Assembly (NCBI GenBank): GCA_965659945.1
Contig: CBFHYJ010000010.1
Location: forward strand, 1-39,756
DNA length: 39,756 bases
Reading direction: 5' to 3'
Source: VMDJ01 sp965659945
GTDB lineage: Bacteria; Pseudomonadota; Gammaproteobacteria; Chromatiales; Chromatiaceae
Below are positions 7,415-14,997 of the stretch, in pieces. The position numbers and the translations under genes are program-made. Each line of letters begins with the position of its first letter. Within the stretch, counting starts at the first letter, position 1. The notes beneath the pieces were generated by a model, which saw only the letters and a program-made list of their open reading frames with translations, was not told where the DNA came from and did not search any database.

Positions 7415-8552
7415 ATTTCGCTTTTCTAAAGACCTGCCTAAAGAAACCTTCTTTGCAGAGTATTGGCAAAAAAAGCCGTATCTCTTCCGCCAAGCGATCG
7501 ATCCAGATTGCCTGACTTTTCCTGCTGAAGAGCTTGCCGGACTATCATTAGAAAGCGAAATCGAATCGCGCATCATCATCCAATCTCAAGATGACGAGTA
7601 CACCTTGCACCATGGACCTTTTGCTGAAGCGTTCTTTGGTGAGCTACCAGAGAAAAAATGGACGCTGCTTGTTCAAGATTGCGACAAATGGATAGATGAT
7701 GTTTCAAACATACTTAACGCGTTTGATTTCCTACCCAGTTGGCGACTTGATGACATCATGATTAGCTATGCATCGACCGGTGGCAGTGTTGGCCCACACA
7801 CCGACAACTATGATGTATTTCTTATCCAATCTTCTGGCCAACGTCACTGGCAGCTAGATTCAAACGCTAAAGAAACCTTTAGAGAGCACCCTCATCTGAA
7901 CTTACTGGCTGAATTCAATACAACAGAAGAATGGACTCTCGAGCCCGGTGACGTGCTCTATTTACCGCCTAAACTCGCTCATTGGGGCGTCGCTGTGGAT
8001 GATCAATGCATGACCTGGAGCGTTGGCATGCGTGGTCCAAGTAGCGAAGAGATTCTTGATGCTTGGGTGCAGCATGCAGCTCAGCACCACCCAATTGCAC
8101 ACCTTACTGATCAGCTCAATAAACACTACGATCATCCCAATATGTTGACTCAGGGAGAGATCAAGCAAAGCGTTGCTATCACTGAGAAAACTCTCAACCT
8201 TGGTGCACTAAAAAATGGCCCATGGCTGGGCGAGTTTCTAACCGAGCCAAAGTTGAATTTTGATATTCCTGCAGATGAACAAGCAGTAACCCCCGAAGAG
8301 CTTGAAGATATCGATAATCTGCAACGTCACCCTTGGTTACGAACGGCTATTATTGTTGATGAAGAACGCGCTTATTTTTGTGCACAAGGCGCCTCATTCA
8401 GTTTCACTCCTGATTTATATGAATGGGCTGAAACCTTGTCTCGAATGCCGTTATTGGAAAAATCATTTATTAGTCATGCGCTAAACGATTCCCATAAGAC
8501 CAAACTGCTCTGCGAGCTTGTGCGCCGCAATTGGTGGGTTGTTGATGAGTGA
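7401..8552 (+). CDS. roxA: Ribosomal protein L16 arginine hydroxylase (JmjC/cupin 2-oxoglutarate oxygenase)
   Basis: A 383-residue member of the RoxA/YcfD family. These Fe(II)/2-oxoglutarate oxygenases hydroxylate an arginine of ribosomal protein L16. The iron triad is visible: H133 and D135 in SVGPHTDNYDVF and H194 in PKLAHWGV, matching the HxD...H pattern of E. coli YcfD (H125, D127, H187). The C-terminal third (from ~residue 270) fits the winged-helix-like domain of this family. In E. coli roxA also lies a short distance downstream of purB, so the position is syntenic. It is coupled to the upstream transporter by a 14-bp overlap and to the downstream acetyltransferase by an overlap. Confidence 0.93.
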   Translation: MPHVEFRFSKDLPKETFFAEYWQKKPYLFRQAIDPDCLTFPAEELAGLSLESEIESRIIIQSQDDEYTLHHGPFAEAFFGELPEKKWTLLVQDCDKWIDDVSNILNAFDFLPSWRLDDIMISYASTGGSVGPHTDNYDVFLIQSSGQRHWQLDSNAKETFREHPHLNLLAEFNTTEEWTLEPGDVLYLPPKLAHWGVAVDDQCMTWSVGMRGPSSEEILDAWVQHAAQHHPIAHLTDQLNKHYDHPNMLTQGEIKQSVAITEKTLNLGALKNGPWLGEFLTEPKLNFDIPADEQAVTPEELEDIDNLQRHPWLRTAIIVDEERAYFCAQGASFSFTPDLYEWAETLSRMPLLEKSFISHALNDSHKTKLLCELVRRNWWVVDE

Positions 8553-8964
8553 ACAAATACAACGAACGACCTGGCAGCAAGATAGAGAGCACTTAAGCAA
8601 CATTCGACACCAGGTCTTTGTTGATGAGCAAAAAGTCCCTATCGAATTAGAAATTGATCATGACGACCCACTCGCCTCGCATGTTTTATGCCGTGTGGAT
8701 GATCAACCAGTTGGTACCGGACGAATTCTTCTTGATGGGCATATTGGACGGCTCGCGGTATTAAAGGAGCATCGTAAAAAAGGTTACGGAAACAAAATAC
8801 TCTATCATCTTGAATTAATCGCGCAAGTAAATGAACTTACTGAGGTGTTCTTGAACGCACAGATCACCGCAATCCCTTTTTATGAAAAGCGCGGGTATAC
8901 GATCATCAGTGATGTATTTGACGATGCCGGCATTCCGCATCAAACAATGAAAAAAACGTTATAA
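8545..8964 (+). CDS. GNAT-family N-acetyltransferase
   Basis: A 139-residue single-domain GNAT acetyltransferase of the ElaA/YjcF-like type. The N-terminal segment IRHQVFVDEQKVP and the acetyl-CoA loop EHRKKGYGNKIL (about residues 72-83) are typical, and NAQITAIPFYEKRGY matches the conserved C-terminal strand-helix. The acceptor substrate is unknown. The start at 8545 (MSEQIQRTTW) lies 8 bp inside the roxA end, indicating translational coupling. The 3' end runs 59 bp into the opposing Nudix gene. Confidence 0.88.
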   Translation: MSEQIQRTTWQQDREHLSNIRHQVFVDEQKVPIELEIDHDDPLASHVLCRVDDQPVGTGRILLDGHIGRLAVLKEHRKKGYGNKILYHLELIAQVNELTEVFLNAQITAIPFYEKRGYTIISDVFDDAGIPHQTMKKTL

Positions 8965-9556
8965 CCAGCGCCGCTGAAGCTCGTTTAAATTTTTCCTGCA
9001 GCCACTGCAACGCAATGATAATGCTTGTAGAATTAAGCTCTCTGAACAACTGCTTCACAGCAGCTTCGCGGGCAATCACAACAGGTCTTATTTCTTCACC
9101 TTCATGTGCAAGCCCATGAATCCCAGAAACCATAGCGCTATCAACACGCCCTACAAAGACCGTTATACGTTCTGTAGAACTGCCTGGGGTAACAAAGAAT
9201 TCACCAACTTCAATTAGGTCTTCGAGCTCGCAGCCTGTTTCCTCAACGACTTCGCGAGCGGCAACCTCATGAGGCTTTTCATGAGCACTGTCACAAAACC
9301 CAGAGACGGTCTCTATGCTCCATGAGCAATCAGCCACACCCATCAAGCCAATGCGGAACTGCTCGACACACACAATCGCATCCTTATTAGGATCAAAAAG
9401 CAATATGGAGACGGCAGTTTTACCTTCTAAGCGTTCACGTACAACAGCAGGACAATCACCTTCTAGAAAACTGCTGTGTTTAACCTTGTATTGCTTTAAC
9501 GTGAAAAAATGCTCGCTGAGCAAGGACTCATCGAGAATTTCTACGTCATATTTCAT
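8906..9556 (-). CDS. nudF: Nudix hydrolase, ADP-ribose pyrophosphatase-like (NudF type)
   Basis: A 216-residue Nudix hydrolase whose N-terminus (YKVKHSSFLEGDCPAVVRERLEGKTAVSILLFDP) and EQFRIG segment resemble NudF, which hydrolyses ADP-ribose to AMP and ribose-5-phosphate. The Nudix box reads E-x7-REVVEETGC, intact in its catalytic REVVEE part, but the spacing from the leading Gly to the first Glu is one residue longer than the usual G-x5-E. Assignment to ADP-ribose rather than another nucleoside diphosphate is inference. It is the last gene of lapA-lapB-pyrF, overlapping pyrF by 4 bp. Its last 19 codons are antisense to the end of the GNAT gene. Confidence 0.82.
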   Translation of the reverse strand: MKYDVEILDESLLSEHFFTLKQYKVKHSSFLEGDCPAVVRERLEGKTAVSILLFDPNKDAIVCVEQFRIGLMGVADCSWSIETVSGFCDSAHEKPHEVAAREVVEETGCELEDLIEVGEFFVTPGSSTERITVFVGRVDSAMVSGIHGLAHEGEEIRPVVIAREAAVKQLFRELNSTSIIIALQWLQEKFKRASAALVITFFSLFDAECRHRQIHH

Positions 9557-10263
9557 GACAAAGCTGAAGTAACCTCAGCATTGATGGCTATCAAAGAGTC
9601 CAACGGGCTTTCAGCTGCGGTTATTGGACGACCAACCACTAAGAAGTCAGAACCTGCACGCATCGCATCACCTGGTGTCATAACGCGGGTTTGATCATCC
9701 ATAGAAGCGGTTGCCAGACGCACACCCGGCGTCACAAGACGAAAGTCAGCACTTCGCTCACCTCGCAGTACACCTGCTTCGAGTGGCGAGCACACGACAC
9801 CGTCTAATCCACTTGATTCAGTCAGTGCTGCAAACCGACTCACATTCTCTTGGGGTGAACCTGAATAACCGATTTCAGCCACTTCATCAGCACTTAAGCT
9901 AGTCAAAATGGTTACCGCAATCAGCAAAGGCCGTGACTCTAGCTTTGCCAAACGATTCGCGGCGGTTTCCATCATCTTACGTCCACCAGCAGCATGCACA
10001 TTCATCATCCAGACGCCCAAATCTGCACCAGCCTCACAAGCAGCTGCAACTGTGTTCGGAATGTCGTGATATTTAAGGTCGAGAAAGACATCAAAGCCCT
10101 TATTGATGACTTTACGTACAAAATCAGGGCCCAAACGGGTAAACATCTCTTTACCAATTTTTAGGCGACACATCTTGGCATCAAGTTGATCAATCAATTG
10201 CCATGCTGAGGCCTCATTGGGGTAATCCAAAGCAATAATGATGCGAGGTCCAAGATCCGTCAT
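9553..10263 (-). CDS. pyrF: Orotidine 5'-phosphate decarboxylase
   Basis: PyrF catalyses the last step of UMP synthesis, OMP to UMP plus CO2. The 236-residue protein is full length. The catalytic motif FLDLKYHDIPNTV, carrying the Asp-Lys-Asp network, lies near residues 62-74, and the phosphate-binding end has PGVR and VVGRPIT. The start overlaps the lapB stop in ATGA, and its own stop overlaps the Nudix start in the same way, so three genes are translationally chained. lapA-lapB-pyrF is the E. coli order. Confidence 0.97.
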   Translation of the reverse strand: MTDLGPRIIIALDYPNEASAWQLIDQLDAKMCRLKIGKEMFTRLGPDFVRKVINKGFDVFLDLKYHDIPNTVAAACEAGADLGVWMMNVHAAGGRKMMETAANRLAKLESRPLLIAVTILTSLSADEVAEIGYSGSPQENVSRFAALTESSGLDGVVCSPLEAGVLRGERSADFRLVTPGVRLATASMDDQTRVMTPGDAMRAGSDFLVVGRPITAAESPLDSLIAINAEVTSALS

Positions 10264-11459
10264 ATAACTTCCTTCATGGTTTTAATTTGATTGTCAGCTT
10301 CAATTAAAGAGCGGCGTTTAATTGTGCTCCACGAGTCACAGCTAGGACATTGCCAATGCAATTGTTTAGCTTCAAAGCCACATTTCTGACATTGATAGTT
10401 AATACGTTCGGCCATTAAACGATGCAAATGCGCACGCACGTTATATAACAAATGGTCGTTACCCATTGAAGGCATCGTACATTGCAACTCCACCAAACGA
10501 ATCAAGCCCGGCATAGACGGGTTCTTGGCAATGTATTCACCTAAGAATCGCGTTGCCTCTGCATCTCCCGACTGCTGCCGAATAATTTCAGCTAAGAACA
10601 ACTCTGTACCCTGATTTGGATGGCGCTTTACCTGATCTTCAAGGAATGCGCGAACACCGCGCATATCGCCTTCACTGCGATAGATATCCACGATCTCACG
10701 GATAATTTCTGGCAGATACTCAGGGGCGCGCTCAGCCGCATCAAGTAATTTAACCAGCGCATCTTTACGTTTATTTTCTTGAATATCGATACGTGCCAGT
10801 AAATGCGTCGCTCGCACACAACCCTTGTAGACATTTAATGCACGCTTTAGATAGATTCGAGCAACTTCATTATCGCCATCTGCACGCGCCTTATTGGCCA
10901 TCTCGCAGAAGTAATGTGATTTCTGCAGATCGTGTGTCTCGCCACTTTCAATGTCGAGCGCTTCAATGGTTTTTAAGCAGGCATCCCAGTCTTTTTCTTG
11001 TTGGTAAATCTTCACCAAGTTACGTAACACCGGCACAACATACTGACGACCTTGTTTCAGTTCTAGCAGTAACTGCTCGGCACGATCGTATAAACCTGAG
11101 CGCATATAATCTTGTGCTAACTCTAAAACGGCTTGCGCACGTTGCTCACGCGACAAAGCTGGGCGCGCAATGAGGTTTTGGTGAATACGAATCGCTCGCT
11201 CTACCTCGCCACGGCGACGAAAAAGATTACCTAAGGCAAGATGGGTCTCAATCGTATCCGCATCGACCTCTAACATCTCCAGAAAGACATCAATTGCCTT
11301 ATCAGGCTCTTCGTTAAGTAAGTAGTTAAGACCTTGGAAATAAACCGGGTTAGCTTCGCGCTCTGATTTTGCCGATTCTATGCGTGCAGCATGAGAAGCT
11401 GCAAACCAGCCTGAGACTGCCGCTAGCGGTAAAAGAAGAATAAGCCATTCAATCTGCAT
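10260..11459 (-). CDS. lapB: Lipopolysaccharide assembly protein B (TPR protein with rubredoxin-like zinc site)
   Basis: A 399-residue inner-membrane-anchored protein. In E. coli LapB (YciM) recruits the FtsH protease to LpxC and so tunes LPS synthesis. An N-terminal hydrophobic anchor (IEWLILLLPLAAVSGWFAA) is followed by a series of TPR units (~45-330). A C-terminal rubredoxin-like metal site has CQKCG and CPSC (~355-375). The length is close to E. coli LapB. It starts 2 bp after lapA and overlaps pyrF by 4 bp. Confidence 0.95.
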   Translation of the reverse strand: MQIEWLILLLPLAAVSGWFAASHAARIESAKSEREANPVYFQGLNYLLNEEPDKAIDVFLEMLEVDADTIETHLALGNLFRRRGEVERAIRIHQNLIARPALSREQRAQAVLELAQDYMRSGLYDRAEQLLLELKQGRQYVVPVLRNLVKIYQQEKDWDACLKTIEALDIESGETHDLQKSHYFCEMANKARADGDNEVARIYLKRALNVYKGCVRATHLLARIDIQENKRKDALVKLLDAAERAPEYLPEIIREIVDIYRSEGDMRGVRAFLEDQVKRHPNQGTELFLAEIIRQQSGDAEATRFLGEYIAKNPSMPGLIRLVELQCTMPSMGNDHLLYNVRAHLHRLMAERINYQCQKCGFEAKQLHWQCPSCDSWSTIKRRSLIEADNQIKTMKEVI

Positions 11460-11461
11460 GA

Positions 11462-11749
11462 TTACTGATTGGTCAAACGGGGCGTTGAAGAGGCTTGCTG
11501 TTGCTCACCGATTTTTCGTTGGCGCTTTAGCGCGATGTTTTCACGCTTGAAACGAAGGTAATAGACACTACTCGCAAGACCACCAAGTATGAGTCCAACA
11601 CCCAAGGAAAGCAGCAGCAAAACACTCAAGGGCGCCGTGGGTCGATAAAGCCCCAAATCAATCTGTACTGCAGCACTATTCGCCACAGCAAAAGCTGCGC
11701 CCAGCGCCGCCAAGATGATCACGATCAAAAACTTTAAAAAGCCCAGCAT
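11462..11749 (-). CDS. lapA: Lipopolysaccharide assembly protein A (DUF1049)
   Basis: A 95-residue membrane protein of the LapA/YciS (DUF1049) family with two hydrophobic helices (about residues 4-24 and 40-63) and a basic cytoplasmic tail. In E. coli it is encoded with LapB and acts with it in LPS assembly. The spacing motif NSAAVQIDLG between the helices is typical. An AGAGGG ribosome site precedes the ATG. First gene of lapA-lapB-pyrF-nudF. Confidence 0.93.
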   Translation of the reverse strand: MLGFLKFLIVIILAALGAAFAVANSAAVQIDLGLYRPTAPLSVLLLLSLGVGLILGGLASSVYYLRFKRENIALKRQRKIGEQQQASSTPRLTNQ

Positions 11750-11775
11750 GTGAAGCCCTCTTAATGATGGGGGTC

Positions 11776-11784
11776 ATCATACCA
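11776..11784 (-). promoter_or_regulatory. Extended -10 promoter of the lapA operon
   Basis: On the minus strand TGGTATGAT is an extended -10 element (TGn before TATGAT, which matches TATAAT at 5 of 6). It would start transcription about 20 nt before the lapA ATG. No good -35 box is visible, which fits the extended -10 class. Confidence 0.4.
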
Positions 11785-11908
11785 ATTCATTGAAGAATAG
11801 GCAGTTTTAGTCATGTCAGCCTAATACCGCACAGCTAACCTGAATTTGCGGCTTTGAATGCCCTCCTCAACCCGTTAGGCTAAGCAAAATTTTTTATCAG
11901 GATTCATC

Positions 11909-12619
11909 ATGGGACAGTTTCAAGATCAAATCGTCGTTATTACCGGTGGCGTGGGTAATGTAGGTAAAGCCACAGCAGCCGCATTCGCAGACCAGGGCGC
12001 TACTGTAGTGCTATTGGACTACAACGAAGATGGCTTAAAAGCGGCGCTTGAGTGTCTTAATACGAATAACAAAGACGGCTTTACCGTTAATTTGCTCGAG
12101 GCTGAAAGTGTCAATTCAGTTATTACAGCAATTCATAAAAAGTATGGCCGAATCGATGTGCTAGCCAATATCGCGGGTGGTTTCACCATGGGCCCAGGCA
12201 TTGATGAAACACCGGATAAAGATTGGGAATTCATGATGAATCTCAACGCACGATCTGTTTTCTATGCAAGTCGTGCCGCTCTACCTTACATGATCAAAAA
12301 AGCATCAGGTCGCATCATTAACGTTTCAGCACGCGCTGCTCTACATGGCGGCGCCAATATGGGCCCATACTGCGCCTCTAAAGCGGCCGTTAAAACATTG
12401 ACCGAATCACTGGCTAATGAAACCAAAGATAAAGGCATTACGGTTAACTGCATCATGCCGGGCACTGTTGATACCCCTGAAAACCGAGAAAGCATGCCAG
12501 ATGCAAATCACAGCTCGTGGGTACCGACTAGCGGCCTTGCCGATGTCATTTTGTTTTTAGCTTCAGATGCAGCCACCTACGTCACTGGTGCTGCGATTCC
12601 AGTTTACGGACAAAGTTAA
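11909..12619 (+). CDS. Short-chain dehydrogenase/reductase (SDR)
   Basis: A 236-residue classical-type SDR, cytoplasmic, reducing or oxidising an unidentified carbonyl or hydroxyl with NAD(P). The Rossmann glycine motif reads TGGVGNVGKA (residues 13-22), NIAGG (~88-92) follows, and the catalytic Ser and Tyr-x-x-x-Lys appear in INVSARAA and GPYCASKAAVK. D39 after the second strand (VLLDYNE) suggests NAD rather than NADP. The substrate cannot be assigned. An AGGA ribosome site precedes the ATG, and the stop overlaps the start of the next gene (TAATG). Confidence 0.88.
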   Translation: MGQFQDQIVVITGGVGNVGKATAAAFADQGATVVLLDYNEDGLKAALECLNTNNKDGFTVNLLEAESVNSVITAIHKKYGRIDVLANIAGGFTMGPGIDETPDKDWEFMMNLNARSVFYASRAALPYMIKKASGRIINVSARAALHGGANMGPYCASKAAVKTLTESLANETKDKGITVNCIMPGTVDTPENRESMPDANHSSWVPTSGLADVILFLASDAATYVTGAAIPVYGQS

Positions 12620-12918
12620 TGGCAGAGAAAACCTTTGCGATAGCCGTATCGCAAAGCCAAGCTCAGCAGATTGCATATGCAATAGAGGTCTATGCGCATG
12701 CGGCCTATCCCGCCGGCGGCTCTGATTGCGCACAGGTCTCGCGCGAGGCTTTATTAGACTCAGCTAAAACATTCTCTAGTTTAGAAACGGATGGGATTGT
12801 ACAGGTGCGTAAACGACAGCGACGCCCATTAAAGGCGGCGGTTGATTGGTATTTCAGCTTAGAAGGTCCCGGAGATTACACCTTGGGGACAGAATTAAGC
12901 GTTCTCTTTGGACGTTAA
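12619..12918 (+). CDS. Hypothetical protein, 99 residues
   Basis: I do not recognise this family. It is a small soluble protein with no signal peptide or membrane segment. Its first half (TFAIAVSQSQAQQIAYAIEVYAHAAYPA) is predicted helical and Ala-rich, the middle is basic (VRKRQRRPLK), and the end is mixed (WYFSLEGPGDYTLGTEL). Its ATG overlaps the SDR stop (TAATG), so it is very likely translated with the SDR. Its stop is shared with the dapB stop in TTAA. That tight packing supports a real gene. Confidence 0.72.
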   Translation: MAEKTFAIAVSQSQAQQIAYAIEVYAHAAYPAGGSDCAQVSREALLDSAKTFSSLETDGIVQVRKRQRRPLKAAVDWYFSLEGPGDYTLGTELSVLFGR

Positions 12919-13715
12919 CGCAGACCTAAGACGTCCTGCATATCAAACAGTCCTGCATCTTTGCTTTCTAACCATGCTGCAGCACGTGCAGCACCTTTAG
13001 CAAAAGTCATACGACTAGAAGCCTTGTGCGTTATCTCGACGCGCTCACCTTCTGTGGCAAACCAAACAGTGTGCTCACCAACCACATCACCGGCACGAAT
13101 CGTTTCAAAACCGATAGTCTCGCGCTCACGCTCTCCGGTTTGACCTTCACGACCATAAACCGCCACTTTAGATAAATCACGCCCAAGCGCATCGGCAACA
13201 ACCTCACCCATACGCACAGCGGTACCTGATGGTGCATCTAATTTATGACGGTGATGCGCTTCAATAATCTCAATATCACAGTCATCGCCCATTACGCGTG
13301 CTGCCATATCGAGCAACTTAAAACATAGGTTCACACCCACGCTCATGTTCGGCGCAAATACCACGCCAATCTCTTTTGAAGCATCTGCAATTTGAGCTTT
13401 CTGGGCATCATCGAAACCAGTTGTACCAATGACAATCTTTTTGCCATGCTCACGACAAAATGAGAGGTGGTTTAATGTCGGTGCAAGGCCGGTGAAATCG
13501 ATCACCACGTCAAAGTCATTCACAATTGAAGCTAAATCAGCTGCAATCGTGACGCCTAATTTGCCAACACCAGCCACTTCACCGACATCCGCACCGATCA
13601 AGCTTGAGTCTGGATGCTCAGTCGCAGCGGTCAACTCAAGACCTTTGGTGATACCAACGGCCTCAATTAAGTTTTTACCCATCCGCCCGGCGGCGCCAAC
13701 TACTGCTACTCGCAT
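12915..13715 (-). CDS. dapB: 4-hydroxy-tetrahydrodipicolinate reductase
   Basis: DapB reduces 4-hydroxy-tetrahydrodipicolinate in the diaminopimelate/lysine pathway, using NAD(P)H. The 266-residue protein is full length. The nucleotide loop VVGAAGRMGK is at residues 5-14. The signature EAHHRHKLDAPSGTA at residues 152-166 holds the catalytic His and Lys. It lies 21 bp after dnaJ in the same direction and may be transcribed with the heat-shock genes, because no terminator is visible between them. Confidence 0.97.
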   Translation of the reverse strand: MRVAVVGAAGRMGKNLIEAVGITKGLELTAATEHPDSSLIGADVGEVAGVGKLGVTIAADLASIVNDFDVVIDFTGLAPTLNHLSFCREHGKKIVIGTTGFDDAQKAQIADASKEIGVVFAPNMSVGVNLCFKLLDMAARVMGDDCDIEIIEAHHRHKLDAPSGTAVRMGEVVADALGRDLSKVAVYGREGQTGERERETIGFETIRAGDVVGEHTVWFATEGERVEITHKASSRMTFAKGAARAAAWLESKDAGLFDMQDVLGLR

Positions 13716-13736
13716 TTTGTACTCTCGTGTTTAGTC

Positions 13737-14888
13737 TTAGAGACCAACGTCTTTAAAGAAACCTTTTACTTTATCAAGCCATCCATGTGCGTTCGGATTA
13801 TGGGTGCTACCACCACCGCGCAATGACTCATCAAGCTGCATAATAAGGTCTCGTTGCTCTCCCGTCAGCTTTACTGGCGTTTCAATGATCACTCGACAGA
13901 TCAAATCACCTTGAGGACCTCCACGCACAGGCTTTACGCCTTTGTTACGCAGACGGAACATTTTGCCTGTCTGAGTGCCTTCCGGAATCTTCAGTTTGAC
14001 CTTGCCGGTCAGTGTGGGCACCTCAATCTCGCCACCCAATGCGGCATCCGCAAATGACACCGGCATGTCGCAATACAAATGGCTATCTTCACGCTCGAAG
14101 ATAGGATGTGCTTTAACAGCCACTTGAACGTAAAGATCGCCTGCAGGACCACCATTAGCGCCTGCCTCACCTTCGCCTGACAGGCGAATGCGATCGCCAG
14201 TATCAACACCGGCAGGCACCTTTACAGATAGCATTTTGGATTCTTGAACACGACCTTGGCCATGACAGCTACCACATGGATCATCAATCACCGTACCGCG
14301 ACCCTGACATGTCGGACAGGTTTGTTGCACTGAGAAGAAGCCCTGAGACATACGCACTTGGCCAGCACCACCACAAGTACCACACTGCTTTGGCGATGAG
14401 CCTTTCTTAGCACCTGTACCATCACAGGTTTTACAGTTAACCATGGTTGGTACTTTGATTTTTACCTCAGTACCTGCAACGGCTTCTTCAAGTGATAGCT
14501 CTAAGTTGTAACGAAGATCTGCGCCACGCTGAACGCTTGATCTACCCCCACCACCACGACGACCTCCACCGAAGATATCGCCGAACACATCACCAAAGAT
14601 ATCGCCAAAATCAGCACTACCGCCGTGGAAGCCACCTGCGCCACCACCCATGGATGGATCAACACCCGCATGGCCAAACTGATCGTAGGCTGCACGTTTT
14701 TGACCATCGGTGAGCACTTCGTAGGCTTCTTTAGCTTCTTTGAATTTGACTTCAGCCTCTTTCGCCTCATCACCGGTATTACGGTCAGGGTGATACTTCA
14801 TCGCTAGACGACGATAAGCCTTTTTTAATTCAGCCTCAGATGCATTCTTCTGCACTCCAAGGACTTCGTAATAATCTCGTTTTGACAT
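13737..14888 (-). CDS. dnaJ: Chaperone protein DnaJ
   Basis: Type I Hsp40 co-chaperone that stimulates the DnaK ATPase and delivers substrates. The 383-residue protein has a J domain (1-70, HPD at 33-35), a Gly/Phe-rich region (~75-125), four zinc-binding CxxCxGxG units (CKTCDGTG, CGTCGGAG, CPTCQGRG, CGSCHGQG) and the C-terminal substrate-binding domain. It is 109 bp after dnaK, separated by a hairpin that may attenuate readthrough. Confidence 0.98.
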   Translation of the reverse strand: MSKRDYYEVLGVQKNASEAELKKAYRRLAMKYHPDRNTGDEAKEAEVKFKEAKEAYEVLTDGQKRAAYDQFGHAGVDPSMGGGAGGFHGGSADFGDIFGDVFGDIFGGGRRGGGGRSSVQRGADLRYNLELSLEEAVAGTEVKIKVPTMVNCKTCDGTGAKKGSSPKQCGTCGGAGQVRMSQGFFSVQQTCPTCQGRGTVIDDPCGSCHGQGRVQESKMLSVKVPAGVDTGDRIRLSGEGEAGANGGPAGDLYVQVAVKAHPIFEREDSHLYCDMPVSFADAALGGEIEVPTLTGKVKLKIPEGTQTGKMFRLRNKGVKPVRGGPQGDLICRVIIETPVKLTGEQRDLIMQLDESLRGGGSTHNPNAHGWLDKVKGFFKDVGL

Positions 14889-14939
14889 AGCGCTTGCTCT
14901 ATACAGCTACCGAAATTCATATCCGGCTAAATACAAGAA

Positions 14940-14969
14940 AACGTGCGACCTCTTTCAAAGCCGCACGTT
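14940..14969 (-). terminator. Hairpin between dnaK and dnaJ (possible attenuator)
   Basis: AACGTGCG and CGCACGTT (14940-14947 and 14962-14969) form an 8-bp perfect stem. On the minus strand it is followed by TTCTTGT, a broken T-run. It sits 28 nt past the dnaK stop and could lower dnaJ expression relative to dnaK by partial termination or by mRNA processing. Confidence 0.5.
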
Positions 14970-14997
14970 CAGCTAGTGATTCAGCGAAAGGCAACAA

